Shown here: piece after piece, positions 1 through 12,841 of the stretch
Numbering within the stretch: position 1 is the first letter of the stretch
Layout: each line of letters begins with the position of its first letter
From: Phosphuga atrata
Taxonomy: Eukaryota > Arthropoda > Insecta > Coleoptera > Silphidae
Reading direction: 5' to 3'
DNA: 64,000 nucleotides
Assembly (NCBI GenBank): GCA_944588485.1
Contig: OX155895.1
Coordinates: 33,341,471 to 33,405,470 of the forward strand
Notes under the pieces: model-generated
What the model was told of the DNA's origin: nothing
Databases searched by the model: none
The model's input: only the letters and a program-made list of their open reading frames with translations
Made by a program: the position numbers and the translations under genes

Positions 1-3000
1 TTAAAAATAATTTAATTAAATTTAAAAACAATTTAATTTCAAAAATAATTTAATTTAATTTGTTTTGTAAATAATTTAATTTAATTTCAACATAATTTAA
101 TTTAGAAATAATTCTATTTTATTTAAAAATAATTTAATTAAATTAAATTTAAAAATAATTAAATTTAATTTGAAAATAATTTAATTTAATTTAAAAATAA
201 TTTCATTAAATTTAGTTTGCAAATAATTTATTTTAATTTAAAAATAATTTAATTTAATCTAAAAATAATTTAATGTAATTTAAAAATGTTTTAATTTAAT
301 TTATTAATTTACTTTAAAAAAAATGTAATTTAATTTATTTCAAATATAATTCCATTTATTTAAAAATAATATAATTTAATTTAATTTAATAATAATTTAA
401 TTTTGTTTAATTTAAAAATAATTAAATTTAATTTTAAAATAATTAAATTTAATTTTATTAAAAAATAATTTTATTTTATTTAAAAATAACTTAATTTTAT
501 TTAATTTCAAAATAATTTGAAATATTTTAAAAATAATTTTATATTATTTAAAAATAATTTTATTTTATTTACAAATAATTTAATTTTATTTAAAAATAAT
601 TTAATTTTATTTAATTTAAAAATAATTTGATTTAATTTAAAAATAATTTGAATTAATTTAAAAATAATTTAATTTATTTTAAAAACAATTATTTAAAAAA
701 ATTTATTTAATTTGGTTTAAAAATAAGTAAATTTAATTTAAAAATAATTTATTATAATTTAAAAATAATTTAATTTAATTTAAAAATAATTTAATTTTGT
801 TAAATTTAAAAATAATTTCAATTAATTTGATTTAAAAACAATTTAATTTAATTTAAAAATAATTCATTATAATTTAAAAATAATTTAATTTAATTTAAAA
901 AAAATTTAATTTATAAATAATTTAATTTAATTTAAAAATAATTTAATTTAATCTAAAAATAATTTAATTTAAAAATAATTCAATTTAATTTAAAAACAAT
1001 TAAATTCAATTTAAAAATAATTTAATTTTATTTAAAAATAATTTAATTTTATTTAAATTTAAAATATTTAAATTAATTTAAAAATAATTTAATTTAATTT
1101 GAAAAAAAATTAAATTTAAAAAATAATTTAATTTAAATTGTTTTGTAAATAATTTAATTTAATTTCAACATAATTTAATTTAGAAATAATTCTATTTTAT
1201 TTAAAAATAATTAAATTAAATTTAAAAATAATTAAATTTAATTTGAAAATAATTTAATTTAATTTAAAAATAATTTTATTAAATTTAGTTTGCAAATAAT
1301 TTATTTTAATTTAAAAATATTTTAATTTAATCTAAAAATAATTTAATGTAATTTAAAAATGTTTTAATTTAATTTATTAATTTAATTTAAAAAATATGTA
1401 ATTTAATTTATTTCAAATATAATTCTATTTAATTTAAAAATAATATAATTTAATTTAATTTAATAATAATTTAATTTTGTTTAATTTAAAAATAATTAAA
1501 TTTAATTTTAAAATAATTAAATTTTATTTTATTAAAAAATAATTTTATTTTATTTAAAAATAACTTAATTTTATTTAATTTCAAAATAATTTGAATTATT
1601 TTAAAAATAATTTTATATTATTTAAAAATAATTTTATTTTATTTAATTTAAAAATAATTTGATTTAATTTAAAAATAATTTGAATTAATTTAAAAATAAT
1701 TTAATTTATTTCAAAAACAATTATTTAAAAAAATTAATTTAATTTGATTTAAAAATAAGTAAATTTAATTTAAAAATAATTTATTATAATTTAAAACTCT
1801 TTTAATTTAATTTAAAAATAATTTAATTTTGTTAAAATTAAAAATAATTTCAATTAATTTGATTTAAAAATAATTTAATTTAATTTAAAAATAATTCATT
1901 ATAATTTAAAAATAATTTAATTTATTTTAAAAATAAATTAATTTAATTAAAAAATAATTTAATTTATAAATAATTTAATTAAATTAAAAGTAATTTTATT
2001 TTATCTAAAAATAATTAAATTTAATTTATAAATAAATTAATTTAATCTAAAAATAATTTAATTTAATTTAAAAATAATTCAATTTAATTTAAAAACAATT
2101 AAACTTAATTTAAAAATATTTTAATTTTATTTAAAAATAATTTTATTTTATTTAAATTTTAAATAATTTAATTTAATTTAAAAACAATTTCATTTCAAAG
2201 ATAATTTAATTTGCATTGAAAATAATTAAATTTAATTTCAACATAATTTAATTTAAAAATAATTCAATTTTATTTAAAAATAATTTAATTTAATTAAATT
2301 TAAAAATAATTGAATTTAATTTGAAATTAATTTAAAAATAATTTCTTTTAATTTAGTTTGGAAATAATTTAATTTAATTTAAAAATAATTTAATTTAATT
2401 TAAAAATATTTTAATTTTATTTAAAAATAATTTAATTTTATTTAATTTAAAAATAATTTAAATTATTTTAAAAAAAAATTTATTTAATTTAAAATTATTT
2501 AAATTTAATTTAAAAATAATTTTATTTAAATAAAAAATAATTCAATTTAAATTACAAATAATTTAATTTATTTTAAAAATAATTTAAATTATTTTTAAAA
2601 TAATTTAATTTAAAAATAATTTAATTGTTTTTAAAAATAATTAAATTTATTTTTAAAATAATTTAATTAAAAAAAAAATTATTTAAAAATAATTTATTTT
2701 AATTCAAAATAATCTAATATAAGTTAACTTAATTTAAAAATAATTTAATTTAATTCAAAAATAATTTATTATAGTTTAAAAATAATTTAATTTAATTAAA
2801 AAAAAAATTTAATTTTGTTAATTTTAAAATAATTTAATTATTTTGATTTAAGAGTAATTTAATTTATTTTAAAAATAATTCATTATGATTTAAAAATAAT
2901 TTAATTTAGTTTAAAAATAATTTAAATTAATTTAAAAATAATTTAATTTATAAATAATTTAATTTAATTTAAATTCAAAATAATTTTATTTAGTCTAAAA

Positions 3001-5735
3001 ATAATTTAATTTAATTTAAAAATAATTTAATTTAATCTAAAAATAATTTAATTTAAATTAAAAATAATTCAATATAATTTAAAAACAATTAAATTTAATT
3101 TTAAAATAAAATAATTTTATTTGAAAATAATTCAATTTTATTTAAATTTAAAATAATTTAAATTAATTGAAAAATTATTTAATTTAATTTAAAAACAATT
3201 TAATTTCAAAAATAATTTAATTTAATTTGCTTTGAAAATAATTTAATTTCAACATAATTTAATTTAGAAATAATTTAATTTTATTTAAAATTAATTGTAT
3301 TTAATTAAATTTAAAAATAATTAAATTAAATTTGAAAATAATTTAATTTAATTTAAAAATAATTTTATAAAATTTATTTTGCAAATAATTTAATTTAATT
3401 TAAAAATAATTAAATTGAATTTAAAAATAATTAAATTTAATTTTATTTAAAAATAATTATATTTTATTTAAAAATAATTCAATTTTATTTAATTTGAAAA
3501 TAATTTGTTTTAATTTAAAAATAATTTGAATTATTTTAAAAATAATTTAATTTATTTTAAAAACAATTTATTTGAAAAAAAATTAATTTAATTTGATTTA
3601 AAAATAATTTAATTTAATTTAAAAACAATTTAATTTAAAACATAATTTAACTTAATTGCTTTGAAAATAATTTAATTTAATTTCAACATAATTTAATTTA
3701 AAAATAATTCAATTTTATTTAAAAATTATTTAATTTAATTAAATTTAAAAATAAATAAATTTAATTTAAAAATAATTTCATTTAATTTAGTTTGAAAATA
3801 ATTTAATTTAATTTAGAAATAATTTAATTTAATTTAAAATAATCTAAGTTAATTTTAATTTAAAAATATTTTAATTTTATTTAAAAATATTTTAATATTA
3901 TTTAAAACTAATTTAATTTGATTTAAAAATAATTTATTTTAATTTAAAAATAATTTAATTTAATTTAAAATAATCTAATATACGTTAATTTTAATTTAAA
4001 AATAATTAATAATTTTAAATATAAGTAATTTAAATTAATTTAAAGTTAATTTTGTTTAAATTAAAAATAATTTAAATTAATTTAAAAATAATTTAATTTA
4101 ATTTAAAAATAATTAAATTTAAATTAAAACTAATTTAATTTAATTAAAAAATAAATATAATTTAAAATATAATAAATATAATAATAAATTAAAAATAATT
4201 TAATTGTTTTTAAAAATAATTTATTTTTATTTAATTTATTTTTAAAATAATTTAATTTAAATTAATTTAAAAAAAAATTATTAAATTTAAAAATAATATA
4301 ATTTAATTTAAAATAATCTAATAGAAGATAATTTTAATTTAAAAATAATTTAATTTAATTCATAAATAATTCCATTTAATTTAAAAACAATTTAATTTAA
4401 TTTAAAAATAATTAAATTTAATTTTAAAATAATTTAGTTTAATTAAAAAAAAAATAATTTCAAAGTAATTTAAATTAATTTAAAAATAATTTAATTTAAA
4501 GTAAAAATAATTTTATTTAATTTAAATATAGTTTAATTTAATCTAACGATAATTTATATTTTTTTAAAAATAGTTTAATATTATTAAAAAATAATTTAAA
4601 TTAATTTAAAAATAATTTAATTTTAATTTTATTTTATTTAATTTAAAGATAATTGAAATTATTAAAAAAAAAATTAATTTAATTTAAAAATAATTTAATT
4701 TAATTTCAAAATAATATAATTTTATTTAAAAATAATTTAATTTAATTTAAAAATAATTTAATTTAATTTAAAAAATAATTTAATTTTATTTAAATTAAAA
4801 ATAATTGAAATTATTTTAAAAATAATTTAATTTTATTTAATCTAAAAATAATTACATTTAATTTAAAAATAATTTAATTTAATTTAAAAATAATTTAATT
4901 TAATTTAAAAATAATTTAATTTTATTTAAAAATAATTTAATTTAATTTAAAAAATAATTTAATTTTATTTAAATTAACAATAATTGAAATTATTTTAAAA
5001 ATAATTTAATTTTATTTAATCTAAAAATAATTAAATTTAACTTAAAAATAACTTCATTTAATTCAAAAATAATTCAATTTAATTTAAAAATATTCTAATT
5101 TTATCTAAAAATAATTTAATTTTTTTTAAAAGTAATTTTATTTAAATTAAAAATAATTTAATTCTATTTAATTTAAAAATAATTTGAATTAATTTAAAAA
5201 TAATTTAATTTATTTTAAAAACAATTTATTTAAAAATATGTTAATTTAATTTGATTTAAAAATAATTTAATTTAATTTAAAAATAATTTAATATACTTTG
5301 AAAATAATTTAATTTAATTTATAAATAATTTAATTTAAATTAAGAATAATATGATTTAATCTAAAATTAATTAAATTTAATTTAAAAATAATTTAATTTA
5401 ATCTAAAAATAATTTAATTTAATTTAAAAATAATTCAATTTAATTTAAAAACAATTTAATTTAATTTAAAAATAATATTATTTTATTTATTTAAAATGAA
5501 TTTAATTAAAAAAATTTAATTTAAAAATAAATTAATTTAATTTAAATATAATCTAATTTCAGTTATTGTGTTATTTAAAAATAATTTAGTTTAATTTAAT
5601 TCAAAAATAATTCAATTAATTTTTAAAATCATTTTAATTTCAAAAATAATTTAATTTAATTTAATTTAAAAATGATTAAATTTAATTTAGAAGTTATTGA
5701 ATTTAATTTAAAAATAATTTAATTTTATTTTATTT
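1..5735 (-). repeat. AT satellite block A (minus orientation)
   Basis: A tandem array of the 21-bp AT monomer, reading on the minus strand (on the plus strand it appears as A5 followed by TAATTTAATTT steps). Monomers vary in length by 5-bp A3T2 steps and carry scattered substitutions. A longer repeat lies on top: a distinctive TGTTTTGTAAAT / TTTCAACATAATTT segment begins at 61 and recurs at 1139, an offset of 1078 bp. More diverged versions occur near 2210, 3227 and 3656. No gene, RNA or transposon is visible. A slightly less regular patch lies near 5560-5580. Confidence 0.9.
61..2208 (-). repeat. ~1.08-kb higher-order tandem repeat in block A
   Basis: The segment starting with TGTTTTGTAAAT at 61 is repeated starting at 1139. 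The same rare variants follow in the same order, for example TTTCAACATAATTT, then TAGAAATAATTCTATTTT, then TTTAGTTTGCAAATAATT. The second copy differs by point changes and small deletions. The next recognisable copy starts near 2209. Copy boundaries are chosen at the marker and are arbitrary within the array. Confidence 0.7.
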
Positions 5736-8700
5736 ATTTTTTAAATTAAATTAAATTATTTTCAAATTAAACTTAATTAATTTTTTAAATTAAATAATTT
5801 TTAAATTAAATTTAATTATTTTTAAATTAAATTAAATGATTTTTAAATTAAATTTTGTTGAAATTATATTAAATTATTTTCAAAGCAAATTAAATTAATA
5901 TATTTTTGAAAATAAATTGTTTTTAAGTTAAATTAATTTTTTTTTAAATTAATTCAAATTATGTTTAATTTAAATAAAATTAAATTATTTTTAAATAAAA
6001 TAAAATTATTTTTAACTCAAATTAAATTATTTTTAATTTAAATTAAATTATTTTTAAATTAAATAAAAATATTTTTGAATTAAATTAAATTATTTTTAGA
6101 TTAAATTAAATTATTTTTAATTTAAATTAAATTATTTTTAAATCAAATCAAATTAAATTATTTTTTAAATAAATTAAATTATTTTTAAATTAATTCAAAT
6201 TATTTTTAAATCAAATAAAATTAAACTATTTTGAATTAAAATTAAATTATTTTTAAGTAAAATTAATTTATTTTTGAATTAAATTAAATTAAATAATTTT
6301 TAAAATAAATTAAATTATTTTTAAATTAAACTAAATTATTTTTTAATTAAATTATTTTTAAATTAAATTAAATTATTTTTAAATCAAATCAAATTAAATT
6401 AAATTATTTTTTAAATAAATTAAATTATTTTTAAATTAATTCAAATTATTTTTAAATCAAATAGAATTACACTATTTTTAATTAAAATTAAATTATTTGT
6501 AAATAAAATTAAATTATTTTCATTTAAAATTAAATTATTTTTTAATTAAATTAAATAATTTTAAAATTAAATTATTTTTTTTTTTAATAAATTAAATTAA
6601 TGAAATTCAATTATTTTTTAAAATTAAATTAATTTATTTTTAAATGAAATTAAATTATTTTTAAATTAAATTAAACTATTTTTAATTTAAATTAAATTAT
6701 TTTAGAATTAAATTGAAATATTTTTGAAATAATTTAAATTAAATTATTTTTAAATTAGATTATTTAAAAATAGATAGAATAAATAGATAGAAATTATATA
6801 ATTAGATTATATAAAATAAAATATATTTAAATTAAATTATTTTATTTCTTGTAAATTAAATTAAATTATTTTCAAATTAAACTTAATTATTTTTAAATTT
6901 ATTTAAATTAAATAATTTTTAAATTAAATTTAATTATTTTTAAATTAAATTAAATGATTTTTAAAATAAAGTTTGTTGAAATTAAATTAAATTATTTTCA
7001 AAGCAAATTAAATTAAAAATTAAATAAATTGTTTTTAAATCAAATTAAATTTTTTTTTAATTAATTCAAATTATGTTTAATTTTAATAAAATTAAATTAT
7101 TTTTAAATAAAATTAAATTATTTTTAACTCAAATAAAATTATTTTTAATTTAAATTAAATTATTTTTAAATTAAATAAAAATATTTTTGAATTAAATTAA
7201 ATTATTTTTAAATTAAATTAAATTATTTTAAATTTAAATTATATTATTTTTAAATCTAATCAAATTAAATTATTTTTTAAATAAATTAAATTATTTTTAA
7301 ATTAATTCAAATTATTTTTAAATCAAATGAAATTAAACTGTTTTTAATTAAAATTAAATTATTTTTAAATAAATTTAATTTATTTTTGAATTAAATTAAA
7401 TTAAATAATTTTTAAAATAAATTAAATTATTTATAAATTAAATTAAATTAATTTTTAATTAAATTATTTTTAAATTTAATTAAATTATTTTTAAATCAAA
7501 TTAAATTAAATTATTTTTAAATTAATTCAAATTATTTTTAAATCAAATAGAATTACACTATTTTTAATTAAAATTAAATTATTTGTAAATAAAATTAAAT
7601 TATTTTTATTTAAAATTAAATTATTTTTTAATTAAATTAAATAATTTTAAAATTAAATTATTTTTTTGTTAATAAATTAAATTAATGAAATTAAATTTTT
7701 TTTTAAAATTAAATTAATTTATTTTTAAATAAAATTAAATTATTTTTAAATTAAATTAAATTATTTTTAATTTAAATTAAATTATTATAGAATTAAATTG
7801 AAATATTTTTGAATTAAATTATTTTTAAATTAGATTATATTAAATTAAAATAAAATATATTTAAATTAATTTATTTTTTTTCTTATAAATTAAATTAAAT
7901 TATTTTTAAAATAAAATAAAATTATTTTTGAATTAAATTAATTTATTTTTAAAATAATTTAAATTATTTTTAAATTAAATAAAATTAAATTATATTTAAA
8001 GAAAATTAAATTAAATTATTTTTAGATTAAATTAAATTATTTTTAAATTAAATTAAATTATTTCCAAAGTAAATTAAATTATTTTTAAATTTAATTAAAT
8101 TAAATTATTTTTAAATAAAATAATTTATTTTTAAATTAAATTAAAATATTTTTAAATTAAATTAAATTATAAATTAAATTTAATCAAATTAAATCAAATT
8201 TTAATTTTTTTTAAATTAAATAAAATAAAATTATTTTTTACTTAAATTATTTTTAAATTAAATTAAATTATTTTTAAATAAAATAAAATAAAATTGTTTT
8301 TAAATAGAAGTAAATTATTTTTAAATTATTTTTAAATTAAATTAACTTATTTTAATATTAGATTGAATTATTTTAAATTACATAAAATTAAATTATTTTT
8401 ATATAAAATTAAATAATTTTTATATTAAATTAAATTAATGTCAAATAAAATTAAATTGAATTATTTTTAATTAAATTAAATGAAATTATTTTTAAAAAAA
8501 ATTAGCTTAAATTAGATTATTTTAAATTAAATAAATTTATTTTTAATTTAATTTTTATTTTAATTTAAAATAAATTAAATTATATTTAAAATAATATTAA
8601 ATTAAATTATTTTTAAATTAAATTGGTTATTATATTATATTAATAATTAAATTATTTTTTAAAATAATACAAATTATTATTAAATTAAAATAAATTAAAT

Positions 8701-9085
8701 TATTTTTTAATTAATTTAAATTATTTTAAAATTTATTATTTTTAAATATTATTTTAAAATTTATTATATTTAAAGTCAAATTATTTTTAAATTAAATTAA
8801 ATTGTTTTTAAATTAAATTGAATTATTTTTAAATTAAATCAAGTTATTTTTAAAATAAATTAAATTATTTTTAAATTAAATAAAATTAAATTATTTTTAA
8901 ATAAAATTAAATTATTTTTAAATTAAATTAATTTTAGATTAAATTGAATTATTTTTGAATTAAGTAAAATTAAATTATTTTTAAACTAAATTAACTTACA
9001 TTAGATTATTTTTAAGGTAAACTAATTTATTTTTAAATTAAATTTTTCATTTTTTAATTAAATTAAATTAAAATATTTTTTTTTT
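5736..9085 (+). repeat. AT satellite block B1 (plus orientation)
   Basis: The same monomer family as block A but inverted: it now reads T5(A3T2)3A on the plus strand. The strand change happens within about 5725-5742. Rare marker variants of block A return here as reverse complements. For example, the TTTGCTTTGAAAATAA type (near 3230 and 3656) appears as TTATTTTCAAAGCAAA near 5875 and 6995. A period of about 1.1 kb is visible, with matching variants near 6211 and 7320. Degenerate, less periodic AT sequence occurs at about 6760-6840 and 8480-8760. No gene is seen. Confidence 0.88.
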
Positions 9086-9089
9086 AAAT

Positions 9090-9907
9090 GAGGTTCGAGC
9101 GTAACTAATGAGCCAAAATAGTGCTTGAATTTTTCTATATTTTCTATTATCCCAATAGTTGTTAAAACTCATTATTTTTATTTATAATAACATAACAATT
9201 TTAAAAATAGTAATTATTATTAATTTATTAAAATAAAGTTTGTAAATGACTTCGTTATTTTTGACTTAAAAGGTGATATAAGAAATCTGGCAACATCAGT
9301 GTTATGAGTCGACTGGTTGTACAGGTATCAGAAGTTTATTAGTCCAAGATGTTGGCCGAAAACCTCGAATTACCAAAAGAGAAAAAATTATAGATAATCT
9401 ATGTAAAAAGCTGGAGTGTATTCTATCAAATAGTTCCATAGTCGTTCAAAAGTTCAAAATGTTTCTATGTTTTGCTTTTCTCTCACAATCAACTGCTATC
9501 GAGACGTTGCCAAACCATATGTCATGTGAATTACTGTCGATAAACAAGATTTGAAACAAAACAAAAAAATTTTAATTATTTAAATTATTACGTCGGGAAC
9601 ATCATATTGTTTAAATATTATCGTGTTTTAATAATATCTAAGTTTATTGTATATAGTTTTTTATTCCTGTTGGGAAATTAATATCGAAAACAATAAATAA
9701 AGACTTGACGGAAGCTTGTCGGCCATAGGAACCTGTGTATAAGATTCGAAAAAAACATAATTTTTTAATTTTTTTTTCCGGATAAACTTAACGGAGGATC
9801 ACTTTCAAATTTTGAGAGGACATAAATAAAGTATTGATCTTCATGTATAAAAAGTTTCAAAACTTAAACTTGAAAAAATTCTTTAACATGGGATTCGCTC
9901 GAACCTC
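9090..9907. mobile_element. MITE-like non-autonomous DNA element
   Basis: About 820 bp of non-satellite, mixed-composition DNA interrupts the array. It begins GAGGTTCGAGCG (9090-9101) and ends CGCTCGAACCTC (9896-9907), a perfect 12-bp terminal inverted repeat. Satellite flanks TTAAAT are present on both sides (9084-9089 and 9909-9914, one extra C at 9908). They could be a target duplication, but the satellite itself supplies such sequence, so this is not decisive. No ORF of useful length and no transposase motif was seen inside, so it would depend on proteins made elsewhere. Superfamily is not assigned. It could also be a deletion derivative of a larger DNA transposon. Confidence 0.6.
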
Positions 9908-9908
9908 C

Positions 9909-11291
9909 TTAAATTATTTTTAAATTAAATTAAATTATTTTTAAATTTAATTAAATTAAATTACTTTTAAATTTAATTAAAATATTTTTAAATTAAATAA
10001 AATTATTTTTAAAATAAATTAAATATTTTAGAATTAAATTAAATTATTTTTAAATTAAATTAAATTTAAATCAAATTAAATTAATTTGAAATTAAATTAA
10101 ATTATTTTTAAATTAAATTAAATTATTTAAAAAAAAATGGAATTATTTTTGAATTAAATTAAACTATATAAAAAATATATAAACCATATTATTATTAAAT
10201 TAATTTAATAAATTAAATTAAATTATTTTTAGATTAAATTAAATTATTTTTAAATTAAAATATTTTCAAACTAAATGAAATTATTTTCAAATTTAATTAA
10301 ATTAAATTATTTGTAAATTAAATTAAATTATTAATAAATTAAATAAAATTATTTTTAAATTATTTTAAGATTAAATTAAATTATTATAAAATAAAATTAA
10401 ATTATTTTCAAATCAAATTATATTAAATTATTTATGAAAATAAATTATTTTTAAATTAAAGTAAATTATTTTTAAATTAATTCTAATTATTTTTAAATTA
10501 AATAAAATTAAATTATTTATAAATTAAATTAAATTATTTTTAAATTAAATTAAATTATTTTCAAATTAAATTAAATTATTTTTAGACTAAATCAAATTAT
10601 TTTTAAATTGAATTAAATTAAATTATTAAAAAATTAAATTAGTTAGATTATTTTTAAATTAGATTTAATTATTTTCAAATTAAATTAATTTATTTTTAAA
10701 TTTATTTAAAGTAAATTACTTTTTAATTTAATTACATTATTTTTAAATTAAATAAATTTTAAATTAAAAGAAATTAAATTATTTTTAAATTAAATTAAAA
10801 TAATTTTGAAATAATTTAAATTAAATTATTTTTAAATTAATTTAAATTAATTTTTAAATCAAATCCAATTAAATTAAATTAATTTTTAAATTAAATTGTT
10901 TCTAAATTAATTTAGATTATTTTTAAATTAAGTCAAATTATTTTTAAATTAAAGAAAACTAAATTATTTTTAAATAAAATTAATTTATTTTTAAATTAAT
11001 TATATTATTTTTAAATTAATTTAAATTATTAAAAAAAATAAATTAAATTATTTTTTAATGAAATTAAATTAAATTATTTTAAAATTAAATTAAATATTTA
11101 TAATATAAATTACATTATTTTCAAATTATATTAAATGAAATAATTTCTAAATTAAATTATTTTCAAATTAAATTAAATTATTTTTAAATCAAATTAAATA
11201 GTTTATGAAATTAAAATGATTTTAAATTAAAATAAATTATTTTTAAGTTAATCAAAATTATTTTTAAATTAAATTATTTTTAAATTAAATT
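9909..11291 (+). repeat. AT satellite block B2 (plus orientation)
   Basis: Continuation of the plus-strand AT array between the MITE-like element and the LTR retrotransposon. Monomers are moderately diverged, with frequent AAATC and TTTCAAATT variants. Nothing else is seen in it. Confidence 0.88.
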
Positions 11292-11650
11292 TGTAACGTA
11301 GGGATGTAGAGGTTCTGGTTCGGAAATACAAACGCAAAGGTGATGTATTTACAAACAACGATTTATTATCTAAGTCACAGTTACTTTTATAATGTGAGGA
11401 TCTACCAAGTTCTACTAAGTAAAGCCAGGGTAGTCAAGTTCTAGTTAGGTGTTAGTGCAAGCAAGCGCCTAGACGAACTCTTAGCGGTTTATATACCGTA
11501 GGATTCTTTACACAACGGCCGATTATAGCCAGGGTGGTGGAACTCGATAGGGGGTGAACCAATAGGGTGCGACCCAGGATAGGGTTGCTGCGCCACGGGC
11601 ATCGCTCCGAAAAGGTACTCGCGGGGCGCTCCGGTACTATTTCCGCTACA
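11292..11650 (-). repeat. 3' LTR of the Ty3/gypsy element
   Basis: A 359-bp LTR, TG...CA bounded. By hand alignment it matches the 5' LTR with about 30 substitutions, a ~15-bp gap (the 5' LTR has extra sequence near 14865-14880) and one smaller indel, about 9% divergence in all. LTRs are identical at insertion, so this points to an old insertion. On the minus strand it holds a TATA-like TATATAAA (11488-11495) and an AATAAA polyadenylation signal (11362-11367). Confidence 0.92.
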
Positions 11651-11662
11651 GTTTCCCCCTCA
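11651..11662 (-). other. Polypurine tract of the Ty3/gypsy element
   Basis: Directly next to the 3' LTR, the minus strand reads TGAGGGGGAAAC, a purine run of the kind that primes plus-strand DNA synthesis in LTR retrotransposons. Its position against the LTR edge supports both the LTR boundary and the minus-strand orientation. Confidence 0.75.
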
Positions 11663-11681
11663 GATTCATGGTAGCGTCTCG

Positions 11682-12440
11682 CTATTGGGCCTGTTTCGGG
11701 TGCTTTCGGGGCGTCTTTGGCATCGGATGGGGGCCGCAAGTGCTGGGGGTTTCTTTGTCGGTGACACGAATGGAGTCAGCTGGGAGACGTAATAAACTTC
11801 GATGATCCGCGAGGGCTGAGGACTGTGGACTGTTTTCGAAGCTGGTAGGGCCTTTAGGAGAGCGGATGCGGTAGGGACCATCTCGTCTGAGCAAAAACTT
11901 AGCGGAGAGCCCTTGGCGTGCCTTATTGAGGGTGTGTACGTCTACCAAGACTAAGTCACCAACTTGGAGGACAGGGCTGGGCATTCGGTGTTGATCTGCG
12001 TACTTTTTCCGACGATCCTGTTGCTCGTGGACTTCTCGGGCTAGTTTTAATGTATCAGCTACTAGTAGCAGGAGAGGTGTGGCCTCGCCCACGATGTTTT
12101 CAGAGGTTACGCTACTCCGAAGATCGTGTGTGATGTCGTACACGGTGCGGAGTTCGAACATCAGGCAGTCGGGAGTAAATCCAGTGGCTTGACTGTCGGC
12201 GGTATTCATGGCAAATCTTATAGAGGCGAGCTGATCCGGCACCGAAGGGTGGGGTTGATCATCGCTTTGTATAGCTATTTGCGTATTGAGGTCCATACTT
12301 AGCCGTTCCATAGGGTTGGCCTCAGGGTGATACACCGGGGTGAAGGAATGGGTTAGTCCTAGGCAAAAAGTAATTTTCTGCATTACGGCGCTGGTGACCT
12401 GGGTCCCATTATCGCAGATGATGCGACACGGCAGTCTATA
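11682..12440 (-). pseudogene. Integrase remnant (catalytic core end plus C-terminal domain)
   Basis: In the intact family this enzyme joins retrotransposon cDNA to host DNA. The longest open stretch is 233 codons (12383-11682). The reading frame extends upstream through an ICDNGTQ motif, whose Asp codon is 12413-12411, and the Glu of PMER lies at 12305-12303. Exactly 35 residues separate the two, the D-35-E spacing of retroviral-type integrases. Downstream come the familiar YHPEANP motif, a long helical stretch (about residues 105-135), a VGDLVLV strand and a GPYRI (GPY/F-type) motif. The N-terminal HHCC zinc domain and the first catalytic Asp are missing: sequence upstream of about 12440 runs into the RNase H remnant. 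It cannot be functional. The assignment to a Ty3/gypsy integrase is confident. Confidence 0.9.
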
Positions 12441-12529
12441 CCGGAAGGACTATTTCTTTGTGATTGTCAAGTTAATTGTTCTATGATGTGTTTTAACTCT
12501 ACTTAACTACTTTATTGACATCAGCCAGG

Positions 12530-12841
12530 GCAGGGGCTGGTGGTCCGTTAATACAACAGCCGTGGTTTCTTCAATATAACCGCGAACCTTGTTGACGGCG
12601 TATACGATGGATAGAGCCTCTCGCTCCGTGGTTGTATAGTCTCTTTCGGAGCGGGTCAGTAGGCGGCTCGCATACTCGAGTTGTCAGGTGCTCGTCGTCC
12701 CCCTCCTCTCGGAGTAGGGCTGCTCCGATAGCGCGGGCGCTGGCATCGGTGCGTAGGATAAATGGTTTAGTCAGGTCGGCCTGTCTTAAGATGGGGGTTG
12801 GGGGTGTTGTCGTTCTTGGGCACCAGAACTACTGGGGCGGC
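12530..12841 (-). pseudogene. Fused RT-start / RNase H remnant
   Basis: Read on the minus strand, an in-frame TAG (12844-12842) is followed by AAPVVLVPKNDN, the opening of a retrotransposon RT fingers domain. The sequence then jumps, near 12785-12800, to an RNase H start: ADLTKPFILRTDAS, with the first RNase H Asp codon at 12747-12745, then AIGAALLREEGDDEH. A one-base shift follows, after which LTRSERDYTTTEREAL-like and TDHQPLPWLM-like segments can be picked out in other frames. The whole RT palm, including the YxDD active site, is missing. This is an internal deletion of probably a few hundred codons. RNase H would normally remove the RNA template strand during reverse transcription. Confidence 0.85.

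Noticed and set aside
5560..5600. Possible small non-satellite insertion near TTTCAGTTATTGTGTTATTT
   Set aside because: Most bases can be derived from the monomer with a few substitutions, and it is too short to call an island.
9087..9907. tRNA or SINE with a Pol III B box (GGTTCGAGCG resembles GGTTCGANTCC)
   Set aside because: The motif occurs at both ends in inverted orientation as the terminal repeat. There is no A box at the right distance, no cloverleaf and no poly(A)/T terminator arrangement of a SINE.
11452..11881. Minus-strand ORFs at 11452-11739 and 11666-11881 as separate small genes
   Set aside because: They run through the LTR edge and overlap the integrase tail in other frames. 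No family features.
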